Below, piece after piece: positions 1 through 8,035 of a DNA stretch of 38,598 nucleotides (positions are counted from its first letter, which is position 1; the number at the start of each line of letters is the position of its first letter). Both the position numbers and the translations under genes were made by a program. The notes under the pieces were generated by a model, which was given only the letters and a program-made list of their open reading frames with translations, searched no databases and had not been told where the DNA came from. This stretch comes from Bacteroidales bacterium (lineage in GTDB: Bacteria > Bacteroidota > Bacteroidia > Bacteroidales > Paludibacteraceae), in assembly GCA_021371875.1 (NCBI GenBank), contig JAJFVH010000213.1, positions 1-38,598 on the forward strand, in the 5' to 3' direction.

Positions 1-205
1 AAAGCTCCTAAAGTTTCAAATAATATATTTCGGTGCGCTGCGCCTTTATTTTTATTCGGGATATTATTTCTACCAATATAACGGTGCGCTGCACCTGCCA
101 ACAAAGGGACAGAGTCCCGATATATTGGTAGAAAATACAAGTAGAAAAAGCACAAAGGTGCAGCGCACCGAAATATAAATTAGGACACATTGCGGATAAT
201 CATAT
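1..205. mobile_element. MITE/REPIN-like element, copy 1 (cut by window edge)
   Basis: Non-coding, palindrome-rich element, homologous in reverse orientation to 34028-34296. It ends at 190-205 with TTGCGGATAATCATAT, the complement of the other copy's left terminus. Inside are CGGTGCGCTGCGCC (31-44), CGGTGCGCTGCACC (82-95), GGTGCAGCGCACCG (157-170), the hairpin GGGAC-AGA-GTCCC (106-118), and the inverted pair CTACCAATATA (70-80) / TATATTGGTAG (121-131). By comparison with the other copy, only about 15 bp of the opposite terminus should lie left of the window. Open frames crossing it have no protein-like content. Confidence 0.75.
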
Positions 206-325
206 TTCAATTTATCTGAAAGCTTTTCAGGATTAAAGAAAGGAACCTTAAATTTTGTCGTATTTGCTTTTTTATCTAACATTTTACAAAAGCTCAAATA
301 TTTACGCAAAATTGCCATCTCTACA

Positions 326-355
326 TTGCAATTTTACAAAAAACCTCTATCTTTG
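326..355 (+). promoter_or_regulatory. Promoter of the pta operon
   Basis: TTG at 326-328 (in context ATTG) is followed after 19 bp by TATCTTTG at 348-355. This matches the Bacteroidetes sigma-ABfr consensus TTTG-N19-TAnnTTTG. Transcription would start near 360, giving a leader of about 50 nt. A second TATCTTTG at 399-406 is too close to the ATG at 410 for a normal leader, but could give a near-leaderless transcript. Confidence 0.7.
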
Positions 356-409
356 CATTGTTTTTCAACCTGCTCACCGGATATTACAATACTTTATATA
401 TCTTTGTAA

Positions 410-1426
410 ATGAATTTATTGGAACAAATCATGGAGCGTGCCAAGGCAAACTTGCAACGTATTGTATTGCCCGAAGGCACCGAAATCCGCACTCTGAAAG
501 CGGCGGATATTATTTTGAAAGAAAAAGCGGCCAAACTGATTTTAATTGGAGATGAAAAGGAAATCGAAAAACTGGCCGCCGAAAACAACTTGGCCAACAT
601 ACACGAAGCCACCATTGTAAATCCTGAAACCGATCCGAAAATGGAAACCTATTCCAATTTGCTTTACGAAATCCGCAAAAGCAAAGGGATGACCATAGAG
701 GAAGCTCAGGAGTTGGCTAAACAACCTTTATACCTGGGTTGTTTAATGATTAAAAATGGCGATGCCGATGGCGAATTGGCCGGAGCTCGGAACACAACAG
801 GAAACGTACTTCGCCCGGCTTTCCAGATTATAAAAACCGCGCCGGGCATAAGCGTGGTTTCGGGGGCATTACTTATGTTCACTCCAACCCCGCAATATGG
901 TGAAAAGGGGTTGCTGGTTTTTGCCGACTGCGCCGTCAATCCGAATCCTACGGCTCCCGAACTGGCTCAGATTGCCGTTTGTACCGCCGAGACAGCCCGT
1001 GTTATCTGCGGGTTCGAACCGAAAGTAGCCATGTTGAGTTTCTCAACCAAAGGCAGCGCCAAACACGAGTTGGTGGACAAAGTAGTGGAAGCGACGCGTA
1101 TTGCCCGGGAAATGAATCCCGACCTTCAAATCGAAGGAGAACTGCAAGCCGACGCAGCTTTGGTGCCGGCTATCGGACAAAGCAAAGCGCCGGGTAGCGC
1201 CATTGCAGGCCATGCCAACGTGTTGGTTTTCCCCGACTTGCAAGCAGGGAATATCGGATATAAAATGGTGGAGCGTTTCTCGGGAGCACAAGCCGTGGGT
1301 CCGATTTTGCAGGGAATGGCGGCTCCTATCAACGATCTGTCGCGCGGATGCTCGGTGGACGATATTGTGCGAATGATTACCATTACGGCGAATCAGGTAG
1401 CCCCCCGACATCAGATGGAGGAATAA
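410..1426 (+). CDS. pta: Phosphate acetyltransferase
   Basis: Interconverts acetyl-CoA and acetyl phosphate in the cytoplasm. With the acetate kinase downstream it forms the Pta-Ack route to acetate and ATP. The 338-residue protein has the length of the short Pta form, without the N-terminal regulatory domain. Visible family blocks are the [13 protein letters not shown] segment (about residues 133-146), [12 protein letters not shown] (about 243-254) and [18 protein letters not shown] followed by [19 protein letters not shown]. Phosphate butyryltransferases share the fold, but the C-terminal block is Pta-like. First gene of a three-gene operon behind a good -7/-33 promoter. Confidence 0.92.
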   Translation: MNLLEQIMERAKANLQRIVLPEGTEIRTLKAADIILKEKAAKLILIGDEKEIEKLAAENNLANIHEATIVNPETDPKMETYSNLLYEIRKSKGMTIEEAQELAKQPLYLGCLMIKNGDADGELAGARNTTGNVLRPAFQIIKTAPGISVVSGALLMFTPTPQYGEKGLLVFADCAVNPNPTAPELAQIAVCTAETARVICGFEPKVAMLSFSTKGSAKHELVDKVVEATRIAREMNPDLQIEGELQADAALVPAIGQSKAPGSAIAGHANVLVFPDLQAGNIGYKMVERFSGAQAVGPILQGMAAPINDLSRGCSVDDIVRMITITANQVAPRHQMEE

Positions 1427-1480
1427 GAAGGTAACTTCTATAATTTTAAAAACATTTAATACAATTATAACTAAAATAGA

Positions 1481-1507
1481 GCCTTCCCTTCGGGGTAGTT
1501 GAAGGGG
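1481..1507. repeat. Class A small repeat before the dehydrogenase gene
   Basis: Degenerate copy of a palindromic repeat (CCTTCCC-TTC-GGGG core, then GTTGAAGGGG). It resembles the copies at 6998-7030 and 8071-8094. It ends seven bases before the ATG at 1514 and would put a hairpin over the translation start region. Confidence 0.6.
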
Positions 1508-1513
1508 TTTATT

Positions 1514-2470
1514 ATGGCAGAAGAAATTATTGAAGCAATTGAACGCTACGGACTAAGCAAGCGAAACAGAAAGCGGACGCTTTTTTCGCGCATCGGTGTA
1601 GTGGGGTGCGGAAAAGAAGGCAGCGTTATTGCTACAAGGGCGGCATTAAAAGGACTTGAAGTGGTTTTTCTGGAACCTACTGACGAAAGAATCGCCAACG
1701 CTTACATTCGCATCGAAGATCAGTTAAATAAAAGAATCCAGAACTGGGGATTAACTGAGAATGAGAAAAAAGCGATCCTCGGACGTATACAGGGAACTAT
1801 GAAATACGAGGATTTCAGCGGTTGCGATTTCGTGATTGAAGCCATTCGATACGATGATCAAACCGGCGAACGCCGTGTACACAACCGCAAAGAAGTATTT
1901 CGCCTGCTGGAAGAAGTGTTGTCGCCACGCGCGATTATTGCCTCGAACGTGTCGACGGTGGTAGTTACCGAACTCGCTGCCGAAATGGTACATCAGGATC
2001 GTTGCATCGGCCTGCACTTCCTCTCTAATATACCCGATTCATACATTATCGAAATCGTAAGAGGACTGAACACTTCGGACGATACATATAATAAAGTTTG
2101 TCAGTTTGCTAAAGCCATTAACCACGAGTATGTTGCCGTGATGGAATCGGCCGGGCTGGTAAGCCTTCGTTTGTTTCTTATTCAGCTGAACGAAGCTTGC
2201 TCCATATTGATGGAGGGCATTTCAACGATCGAAGATATCGACCGCGTATTGACGGTGGGCTTCGGCCACCGTCAGGGCGTTTTCCGCACAGCCGACCAGA
2301 TAGGTATTGAGAAAATTGTAAAATTACTCGAAAATCTTTATGAAGAATACGGCCATGTGAAGTATAAACCATCGCCTATCCTGCTTCGCCTATCGCGCGC
2401 CAAACATTTCGGCATCAGCAAAGGAAGGGGATTTTACAATTACGATGAATCAGGAAATATAATCAAATAA
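1514..2470 (+). CDS. 3-hydroxyacyl-CoA dehydrogenase family protein (divergent)
   Basis: NAD-dependent dehydrogenase of the 3-hydroxybutyryl-CoA dehydrogenase type, 318 residues. The N-terminal Rossmann fold carries GCGKEG (residues 31-36) where the family usually has GAGTMG. SNVSTVVVTELA (144-155) is conserved. The catalytic His and Glu are kept in GLHFLSNIPDSYIIEIVRG (His168, Glu180), but the usual FNP after the His is changed. The later SNR-type segment reads SLRLFLIQLNEA, so the first Asn is lost while the NEA Asn (226) is kept. I start at ATG 1514, not the upstream in-frame TTG at 1499, because the extra five residues come from repeat sequence. It sits between pta and ackA, so a role in acyl-CoA fermentation is likely, but the substrate cannot be read. 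Confidence 0.8.
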   Translation: MAEEIIEAIERYGLSKRNRKRTLFSRIGVVGCGKEGSVIATRAALKGLEVVFLEPTDERIANAYIRIEDQLNKRIQNWGLTENEKKAILGRIQGTMKYEDFSGCDFVIEAIRYDDQTGERRVHNRKEVFRLLEEVLSPRAIIASNVSTVVVTELAAEMVHQDRCIGLHFLSNIPDSYIIEIVRGLNTSDDTYNKVCQFAKAINHEYVAVMESAGLVSLRLFLIQLNEACSILMEGISTIEDIDRVLTVGFGHRQGVFRTADQIGIEKIVKLLENLYEEYGHVKYKPSPILLRLSRAKHFGISKGRGFYNYDESGNIIK

Positions 2471-2475
2471 GGAGG
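2469..2475 (+). promoter_or_regulatory. Strong Shine-Dalgarno site of ackA
   Basis: AAGGAGG overlaps the stop codon of the previous gene and lies nine bases before the ackA ATG. Few other genes in this window show such a site, so ackA translation may be unusually efficient or coupled to the upstream gene. Confidence 0.7.
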
Positions 2476-2484
2476 AACGAAAAC

Positions 2485-3690
2485 ATGAAAATACTAGTTT
2501 TGAACTGTGGAAGTTCGTCGGTAAAATATAAATTGCTCGACATGACGAACAACGAAGAATTGGGTTCGGGCGGGGTTGAAAAGATAGGGATGAAAGGGTC
2601 GTTCCTTAAACATGTTCGTCACGACGGGCAAAAAGTAATTCTGAAAGGTGAAATTCTTGAACATCAATTGGCGGTTGAATACATATTGGGAATTCTTACC
2701 AGCGAGAAGCACGGCGCTATCAGTTCGCTCGAAGAGATTAACGCCGTTGGGCACCGCGTTGTGCATGGAGGTGAAAAATTTAATTCAAGCGTGCTGATTA
2801 CCGAAGAAGTGATACAGAAAATCGTGGAATGTATTGATATAGCACCGCTTCACAATCCGCCAAACCTTGCAGGTATTAATGCCATCAGCGAGCTGTTACC
2901 CAATGTTCCGCAAGTAGCGGTTTTCGATACGGCATTCCACCAAACCATGCCCGATTATGCGTATATGTACGGTATTCCTTACTCCCTTTATACCAAATAC
3001 GGAGTTCGTCGCTATGGGTTCCACGGAACAAGCCACCGCTATGTGTCACGCCGTGCCTGTGAATTTTTAGGTCTCGATTACAACAAAACAAAAATAATTA
3101 CGGCTCACATTGGCAACGGAGCATCTGTTACGGCCATCGAAAACGGGAAATCGGTGGACACCTCGATGGGTTTCACGCCTATCGAAGGATTGATGATGGG
3201 AACACGTTCGGGCGATGTGGATCTGGGCGTTGTCACTTTCCTGATGGAAAAGGAAATGATAGGCGCAGCATCGGTTTCGACGCTTTTCAACAAACATAGC
3301 GGCGTATTGGGCGTTTCGGGGTTTTCGTCGGATATGCGTGATATCGAAAACGCTATCGCCGAAGGCAATGAACGCGCTAAACTGGCGCTCGATATGTACG
3401 AATATCGCATCAAAAAATATATCGGATCGTATATTGCTGCCCTGAATGGTGTCGACGTGCTTGTTTTTACCGGCGGTGTGGGCGAAAATCAAACCGGAAC
3501 ACGCCGGAAAGTATGTGAAGGGTTAAGCTTTATGGGTTTAAAAATCGACAAAGAACTCAATGCTAAAAGCCGTGGCAAAGAAGTGTTGTTAAGTACCCCC
3601 GATTCAACGGTGAAAGTAGTGGTTATACCAACCGACGAAGAATTTATGATTGCTTCGGATACACTTGAAATTGTAAAAATGACCTTATAA
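2485..3690 (+). CDS. ackA: Acetate kinase
   Basis: Transfers phosphate between acetyl phosphate and ADP, giving ATP and acetate. At 401 residues it has the normal family length. Signatures: NCGSSSVKYKL at the N terminus, GHRVVHGGEKF (about 88-98), the FDTAFHQTMP segment with the substrate-site His, YGFHGTSHRYV, GTRSGDVDLG and the nucleotide-site block FTGGVGENQ. GTRSGDVDLG has Leu where most relatives have Pro, a mild change. Butyrate kinase is the main alternative, but the 401-residue length and the HGTSH block favour acetate kinase. Last gene of the operon, followed by two tandem terminators. Confidence 0.93.
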   Translation: MKILVLNCGSSSVKYKLLDMTNNEELGSGGVEKIGMKGSFLKHVRHDGQKVILKGEILEHQLAVEYILGILTSEKHGAISSLEEINAVGHRVVHGGEKFNSSVLITEEVIQKIVECIDIAPLHNPPNLAGINAISELLPNVPQVAVFDTAFHQTMPDYAYMYGIPYSLYTKYGVRRYGFHGTSHRYVSRRACEFLGLDYNKTKIITAHIGNGASVTAIENGKSVDTSMGFTPIEGLMMGTRSGDVDLGVVTFLMEKEMIGAASVSTLFNKHSGVLGVSGFSSDMRDIENAIAEGNERAKLALDMYEYRIKKYIGSYIAALNGVDVLVFTGGVGENQTGTRRKVCEGLSFMGLKIDKELNAKSRGKEVLLSTPDSTVKVVVIPTDEEFMIASDTLEIVKMTL

Positions 3691-3736
3691 ATTCCGATCA
3701 ACGTACTCTATTCGCTTGAAACTGATTTTAAAAGCA

Positions 3737-3776
3737 AACTGCCGAAACATTATCTTCTGTTTCGGCAGCTTTTTTA
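3737..3776 (+). terminator. Rho-independent terminator after ackA
   Basis: Perfect 10-bp stem CTGCCGAAAC (3739-3748) / GTTTCGGCAG (3759-3768), 10-base loop, then a run of six T. Confidence 0.9.
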
Positions 3777-3820
3777 TAAAAATTTATAACGTTACTTTTT
3801 GACTACAACACATTAAGCAA

Positions 3821-3855
3821 AAAACCGACCTGATACAATTTCGGGTCGGTTTTTG
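3821..3855. terminator. Second, bidirectional terminator after ackA
   Basis: Perfect inverted repeat AAAACCGACC (3821-3830) / GGTCGGTTTT (3844-3853), with A and T runs on the two sides. It could stop transcription from either strand and back up the terminator just upstream. Confidence 0.8.
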
Positions 3856-4349
3856 CAAATTTAAGATTCAAAATTTTGTAACCTAATTTTTTATCACAAC
3901 AAAGCAGTTTGGAATTTTTATTCCCCTACATAAAAACACATTAACGAAATAGCTCAATTAAGTTTGTTTAAATAAAAGGAAAACAAGAAAAATACATTTA
4001 CACAATCACACTTACCATCACTACGATTGTCTGATAATTAATAAACCTTACAAAATTTTTGTAAACAAATAAATAAACAAATAGTTTGATTTTGAACTTT
4101 CTATAGCAAAAAAATTAGCGCAAATTGATTATAGACTTTTCTGCTAAAGATATAATTATTTACCTGAATCAATATCAAATTCTTACTATTACTTTCTGTC
4201 GGCAAATATACTCAAAAATCAGATATAAACAACAAAACAAGTATAATAAATTTATTAATTGTAATTTTATCTTGCTGTTTTTATTATACTTACCTGTTTA
4301 TTAAACAACTAAATATTTATAAAAAATATTTTACAGGTAATTTTAAACG
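3856..4349. other. AT-rich spacer without a gene
   Basis: No protein-like frame. It holds GTTTGTTTAAATAAAA (3962-3977), whose exact inverted copy lies at 5192-5207 upstream of the TetR gene, and the palindrome TGTTTA-T-TAAACA (4295-4307). Both could be regulator sites, but the base composition makes chance palindromes common. Confidence 0.5.
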
Positions 4350-4376
4350 AAAAAAAACCAAAGATGGCATCTTTGG
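4350..4376 (-). terminator. Terminator of the TetR-family gene
   Basis: Read on the minus strand: CCAAAGAT, triloop GCC, ATCTTTGG, then eight T. Perfect 8-bp stem just past the regulator's stop codon. Confidence 0.88.
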
Positions 4377-4406
4377 GATAAACTTGAAAGAAAATGCAGT
4401 AAAGTG

Positions 4407-5129
4407 CTAATTGGCGCTTTGATTCAGCCGAAGACATTTGTTAATTACTTCTTCGCTTACACCTTCATTTCTGAAACGCTCCGCTATCTGGAGCAACTCG
4501 TTTTGTTTTTGTATTTGTGCAAAAAGTATAGATGAGAGTTGATCTATTCCTGTCCGTAACCTGTCTTTTCCTTGTTTTGTGTTAAAATCAACATCACAAA
4601 ACCGCGAGCGTTTCCGGTGTAAAACCAAATAATAAATCCCCGAAATTATCATCGCGCAAATCACATTGATATCAATGCCACTGTCTTTGAATTTTAATTC
4701 GAGCATCCGTATTAATGGCTCGTTGATCAATTCACGTAACTTTGCTGTGCGCCGCGTGGTGGCATTGTCATCGGATAACTCCCAAATTAATAATTGCTGC
4801 ATGCCTTTGTTTTTCAGTAAAGCCTGCACCAGATTTTGCATAATCCATTTAAATGCCTCTTCTTCAGACAAATCTTTTGGTATATTCTCGGCTAAGCCGC
4901 TTAACCAATAGTCGTATTTCTGAGTGTATCTGTCGAAAAGCTCATCCAGGTTCGCGTAGCGACGATAAAATACACTCGGCTCAATCTTGGCTTTTTCTGC
5001 TACGGCAGTAAGTGTAATATTTGAAAACCCAACTTCCTCAATCAACACGCCAACCGCACGTAAAACATCCTGTTCGATAACTATTTTTGTTCGCCGGTTT
5101 CGTTTCTTTATTTCTTTATCTTCGGACAT
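4407..5129 (-). CDS. TetR/AcrR family transcriptional regulator
   Basis: Cytoplasmic DNA-binding regulator of 240 residues. The N-terminal TetR helix-turn-helix is clear: a first helix around IVIEQDVLRAVGVLIEEVGFSNITLTAVAEKAKIEPSVFYRRYANLDELF-like sequence at about residues 17-65, in which the TLTAVAEKA...PSVFYRRY portion is the recognition region. The C-terminal ligand domain is not informative. I use ATG at 5129; a TTG two codons upstream is less likely. It is monocistronic with its own terminator. Its target is unknown; the divergent suf operon 430 bp away is one candidate. Confidence 0.88.
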   Translation of the reverse strand: MSEDKEIKKRNRRTKIVIEQDVLRAVGVLIEEVGFSNITLTAVAEKAKIEPSVFYRRYANLDELFDRYTQKYDYWLSGLAENIPKDLSEEEAFKWIMQNLVQALLKNKGMQQLLIWELSDDNATTRRTAKLRELINEPLIRMLELKFKDSGIDINVICAMIISGIYYLVLHRKRSRFCDVDFNTKQGKDRLRTGIDQLSSILFAQIQKQNELLQIAERFRNEGVSEEVINKCLRLNQSAN

Positions 5130-5178
5130 AAACAAGACTTAATTCTTTTCTTTTGTATGTTTTTATGTTTTTGAAATA

Positions 5179-5186
5179 CAAAGATA
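5179..5186 (-). promoter_or_regulatory. -7 element of the TetR gene
   Basis: TATCTTTG on the minus strand, about 50 bp upstream of the ATG. A TTTG lies 16 bp further upstream (5203-5206), inside the inverted repeat shared with 3962-3977, so the repeat overlaps the likely -33 region. Confidence 0.55.
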
Positions 5187-5394
5187 TGAGTTTTTATTTA
5201 AACAAACATAATTTCGAATATTATATTTGAGCGCTTGTTCATTACACTACATACAAATAATTGTTGTTAAAAATAGTTTCCTCCTGATATTCACATTAAC
5301 GCAAGAGTGAAATCAGGCTGACTTTGATTTTATGATTTAATATTTGCATTGCCGGATAATTTTAAAGGATTGAAGGATAAAAATCAAAAAAATC

Positions 5395-5439
5395 ATCAAT
5401 GTTTCGACTGTTTAAAACAAAATCAATGTTTCGACTGTT
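5395..5439 (+). repeat. 18-bp direct repeat upstream of the suf promoter
   Basis: ATCAATGTTTCGACTGTT occurs exactly twice, at 5395-5412 and 5422-5439, spaced by 27 bp. The pair lies about 55-100 bp before the -7 element of the suf operon, a position suited to a regulator site. The rest of the 5187-5392 spacer shows nothing recognisable. Confidence 0.8.
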
Positions 5440-5467
5440 ATTTCGGGTACTTATCAACAACAAAATG

Positions 5468-5500
5468 GCACGGAAACGTGCATTTTTTTTCGTAATTTTG
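5468..5500 (+). promoter_or_regulatory. Small GAAA-loop hairpin with T run, and -7 element of sufB
   Basis: GCACG-GAAA-CGTGC (5468-5481) is a five-pair stem closed by a GNRA-type loop and followed by eight T, so it looks like a weak terminator. TAATTTTG (5493-5500) follows directly and fits TAnnTTTG, giving a leader of about 55 nt before the sufB ATG. No convincing -33 TTTG is visible. Confidence 0.5.
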
Positions 5501-5560
5501 TGCTCAATTTTAGATGCTGGAGAATTGGTGTCATAAAATTGCAAAAATGAAAATATAATT

Positions 5561-6997
5561 ATGGCAGAAGATATATTACACGAAGTAACGCAGGCAGATT
5601 ATAAATATGGTTTTACCACTGATATTGAAACGGATATTATTCCTATCGGTCTCAACGAAGATGTGGTTCGGCTCATTTCGGCGAAGAAAAACGAACCTGA
5701 CTGGTTACTCGAATATCGTTTAAAGGCATATCGCCACTGGACGACAATGAAAATGCCCGAATGGGCACAGCTTAAAATTCCCGAAATAGATTATCAGAGC
5801 ATATCCTATTATGCGGCTCCACGCAAAAACGCGCCTAAAAACCTGGACGAAGTGGATCCCGAATTGCTGAACACATTCAACAAACTGGGCATTCCGCTCG
5901 AAGAACAAATGGCTTTGTCGGGCATAGCCGTGGATGCGGTTATGGACAGCGTTTCGGTGAAAACAACTTTTAAAGAAACCCTGGCCGAAAAAGGCATAAT
6001 TTTTTGCTCGTTCAGCGAAGCAGTGGAACACCACCCCGATTTGGTCAGAAAATACATGGGATCGGTGGTGCCCCATACCGATAACTTTTATGCGGCGCTC
6101 AACACGGCTGTATTCAGCGACGGGTCGTTTGTTTATATCCCGAAAGGCGTTCGCTGCCCGATGGAATTATCAACCTATTTCCGCATCAACGCGATGAACA
6201 CAGGGCAGTTTGAGCGTACGTTGATCGTTGCCGACGAGGACAGTTACGTTTCGTATCTCGAGGGTTGCACCGCTCCTATGCGCGACGAAAACCAGCTTCA
6301 CGCGGCAATTGTAGAAATTGTGGTTCAAAAAAATGCGGAAGTGAAATACTCCACCGTTCAAAACTGGTACCCGGGCGATAAAGAAGGCAAGGGCGGCGTT
6401 TACAATTTTGTAACCAAACGCGGCATCTGCAAAGGCGACAACTCAAAACTGTCGTGGACACAGGTTGAAACCGGTTCGGCAATTACCTGGAAATACCCGA
6501 GTTGTATTTTGCAGGGCGATAACTCGTCGGCAGAATTTTATTCGGTGGCGGTAACCAATCATCACCAGCAAGCCGACACGGGAACAAAAATGATTCATCT
6601 CGGAAAAAACACAAGCAGCCATATTCTTTCGAAAGGTATTTCGGCCGGCGTAAGCAACAACAGTTACCGCGGGTTGGTGCGTGTGGCTGCCAATGCCGAA
6701 AATGCACGGAATTTCTCGCAATGTGATAGCTTGCTGTTAGGCGATAAATGTGGCGCCCATACGTTTCCCTACATGGAAGTGAATAACGACTCTGCCGTTG
6801 TGGAACACGAAGCAACGACATCGAAAATAAACGAAGACCAGATATTTTATTGCAATCAACGCGGCATTTCGACGGAAGATGCCGTGGGACTGATTGTAAA
6901 CGGCTATGCCAAAGAAGTTATCAACAAACTACCAATGGAATTTGCCGTGGAAGCACAAAAACTGCTGCAAATAACGTTGGAAGGAAGTGTGGGGTAA
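5561..6997 (+). CDS. sufB: Fe-S cluster assembly protein SufB
   Basis: Scaffold subunit of the SufBCD complex that builds iron-sulfur clusters in the cytoplasm. Its 478 residues match the family. Diagnostic blocks are the [21 protein letters not shown] segment near residue 190-210, the [25 protein letters not shown] central motif, the Cys in [11 protein letters not shown] (about residue 397), and the C-terminal [19 protein letters not shown] region with its conserved Glu-rich helix ([11 protein letters not shown]). First gene of sufB-sufC-sufD. A small repeat follows its stop codon directly. Confidence 0.96.
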   Translation: MAEDILHEVTQADYKYGFTTDIETDIIPIGLNEDVVRLISAKKNEPDWLLEYRLKAYRHWTTMKMPEWAQLKIPEIDYQSISYYAAPRKNAPKNLDEVDPELLNTFNKLGIPLEEQMALSGIAVDAVMDSVSVKTTFKETLAEKGIIFCSFSEAVEHHPDLVRKYMGSVVPHTDNFYAALNTAVFSDGSFVYIPKGVRCPMELSTYFRINAMNTGQFERTLIVADEDSYVSYLEGCTAPMRDENQLHAAIVEIVVQKNAEVKYSTVQNWYPGDKEGKGGVYNFVTKRGICKGDNSKLSWTQVETGSAITWKYPSCILQGDNSSAEFYSVAVTNHHQQADTGTKMIHLGKNTSSHILSKGISAGVSNNSYRGLVRVAANAENARNFSQCDSLLLGDKCGAHTFPYMEVNNDSAVVEHEATTSKINEDQIFYCNQRGISTEDAVGLIVNGYAKEVINKLPMEFAVEAQKLLQITLEGSVG

Positions 6998-7030
6998 AGC
7001 CCCTCCAACCTCCCCTTCGGGGAGGCTTTT
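6998..7030. repeat. Class A small repeat / hairpin between sufB and sufC
   Basis: CCTCCCC-TTC-GGGGAGG (7009-7025) is a perfect 7-bp stem followed by CTTTT. It begins right at the sufB stop codon with CCCTCCAACC. The stable hairpin could reduce read-through or protect the sufB message. Its 15-base arm CCCTCCAACCTCCCC (7001-7015) recurs inverted inside sufD. Confidence 0.75.
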
Positions 7031-7120
7031 ATAAATTGTAAATAATTAAAACATGAAATGAGTCTACGCCAAAGGCGAGACGAGTTCCATACCGGCAACT
7101 AACTAAAAAATTATTTCCGC

Positions 7121-7948
7121 ATGAATACAACAAATAATAATCAATCGCAAACTCTAACATCTCCCCTATTGGAGAGGCTTGGGGAGGCTTTGCTCACAAT
7201 TAAAAATTTACATGCCAATATTAATGGCAAAGAGATATTAAAAGGGTTGGACCTGACCGTTCGTCCGGGAGAAATACACGCTATCATGGGACCGAATGGC
7301 GCCGGGAAATCAACCTTGGCTTCGGTACTTACCGGGAATCCTGCCTTTGAGGTAACACACGGAAGCGTCACTTTTCAAGGAAAAGATTTACTGGAACTCG
7401 CTCCGGAGCAACGTGCGAACGAAGGCATTTTCCTCAGCTTTCAGTATCCGGTCGAAATTCCGGGCGTGAGCATGGTTAATTTTATGCGCACGGCTATCAA
7501 CGAACAACGCAAATACAGAGGCCTTGACCAGATTTCGGCTACTGATTTTCTCCGTTTGATGCGCGAGAAAAAAGAACTCGTTGAAATGGATAATAAACTC
7601 GCCAACCGTTCGGTAAACGAAGGTTTCTCGGGTGGAGAAAAGAAGCGCAACGAAATTTTCCAAATGGCTATGCTCGATCCGAGTTTGTCTATTCTGGATG
7701 AAACTGACTCAGGACTCGACATCGACGCGTTACGCATTGTGGCAAATGGCGTAAACAAGCTGAAACGCCCTAACAACGCAAGCATTGTGATTACTCACTA
7801 CCAACGTTTGCTGGATTATATTATCCCCGATTTTGTCCATGTATTGTATGATGGCAAAATTGTAAAATCCGGAACTAAAGATTTGGCTTTCGAATTGGAA
7901 GAAAGAGGCTACGACTGGATTAAACAGGAAGTGGAAGAAGCCCCCTAA
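7121..7948 (+). CDS. sufC: Fe-S cluster assembly ATPase SufC
   Basis: ABC-type ATPase of the SufBCD complex. Walker A is GPNGAGKST (residues 57-65), the signature is FSGGEKKR, and Walker B with its extension reads LSILDETDSGLD. The protein has 275 residues against about 250 in the family. The surplus is at the N terminus: the family begins at about LLTIKNLHANINGKEIL (residue 24 on), while residues 13-23 (TSPLLERLGEA) are encoded by a class A repeat. TTG at 7190 (residue 24) is a possible ancestral or alternative start. The last residues and stop (EAP, TAA) also come from repeat-like sequence. Confidence 0.95.
   Translation: MNTTNNNQSQTLTSPLLERLGEALLTIKNLHANINGKEILKGLDLTVRPGEIHAIMGPNGAGKSTLASVLTGNPAFEVTHGSVTFQGKDLLELAPEQRANEGIFLSFQYPVEIPGVSMVNFMRTAINEQRKYRGLDQISATDFLRLMREKKELVEMDNKLANRSVNEGFSGGEKKRNEIFQMAMLDPSLSILDETDSGLDIDALRIVANGVNKLKRPNNASIVITHYQRLLDYIIPDFVHVLYDGKIVKSGTKDLAFELEERGYDWIKQEVEEAP
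7157..7190. repeat. Class A small repeat inside the sufC start
   Basis: CTCCCCTATTGGAGAGG followed by GGGGAGG. It is read in frame as SPLLERLGEA of SufC. It looks like an insertion between an upstream start codon and the true SufC core. Confidence 0.65.
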
Positions 7949-8009
7949 ATCCCCTCTCGCCTCTCGCCTGAAGTCGAGACAGGTAAAGTCGAGACACAGC
8001 AAGAGGAAC
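7938..8009. repeat. Class A fragment plus class B repeat after sufC
   Basis: GCCCCCTAAATCCCC supplies the sufC stop codon. Then comes a 55-bp segment (7955-8009) with TCTCGC units and GTCGAGAC palindromes. It aligns without gaps over its core to 13828-13883 downstream of dprA. Confidence 0.65.
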
Positions 8010-8035
8010 TTTTTATCCGTAAAACAAAAAAATAT

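Noticed and set aside
206..318. Minus-strand frame starting at 318 (MAILRKYLSFCKMLDKK...) that runs into the element at 1-205, possibly a gene truncated by the insertion
   Set aside because: Only about 38 residues lie outside the element, with no family match I can name, and the start nearly overlaps the pta promoter. Too little to call a pseudogene.
1043..1411. Long minus-strand frames opposite pta and other metabolic genes
   Set aside because: They are shadow frames of well-recognised genes, with no start signals or family content.
410..3690. Phosphate butyryltransferase / butyrate kinase operon
   Set aside because: The C-terminal Pta blocks, the AckA-type length of 401 residues and the kinase motifs favour acetate rather than butyrate enzymes.
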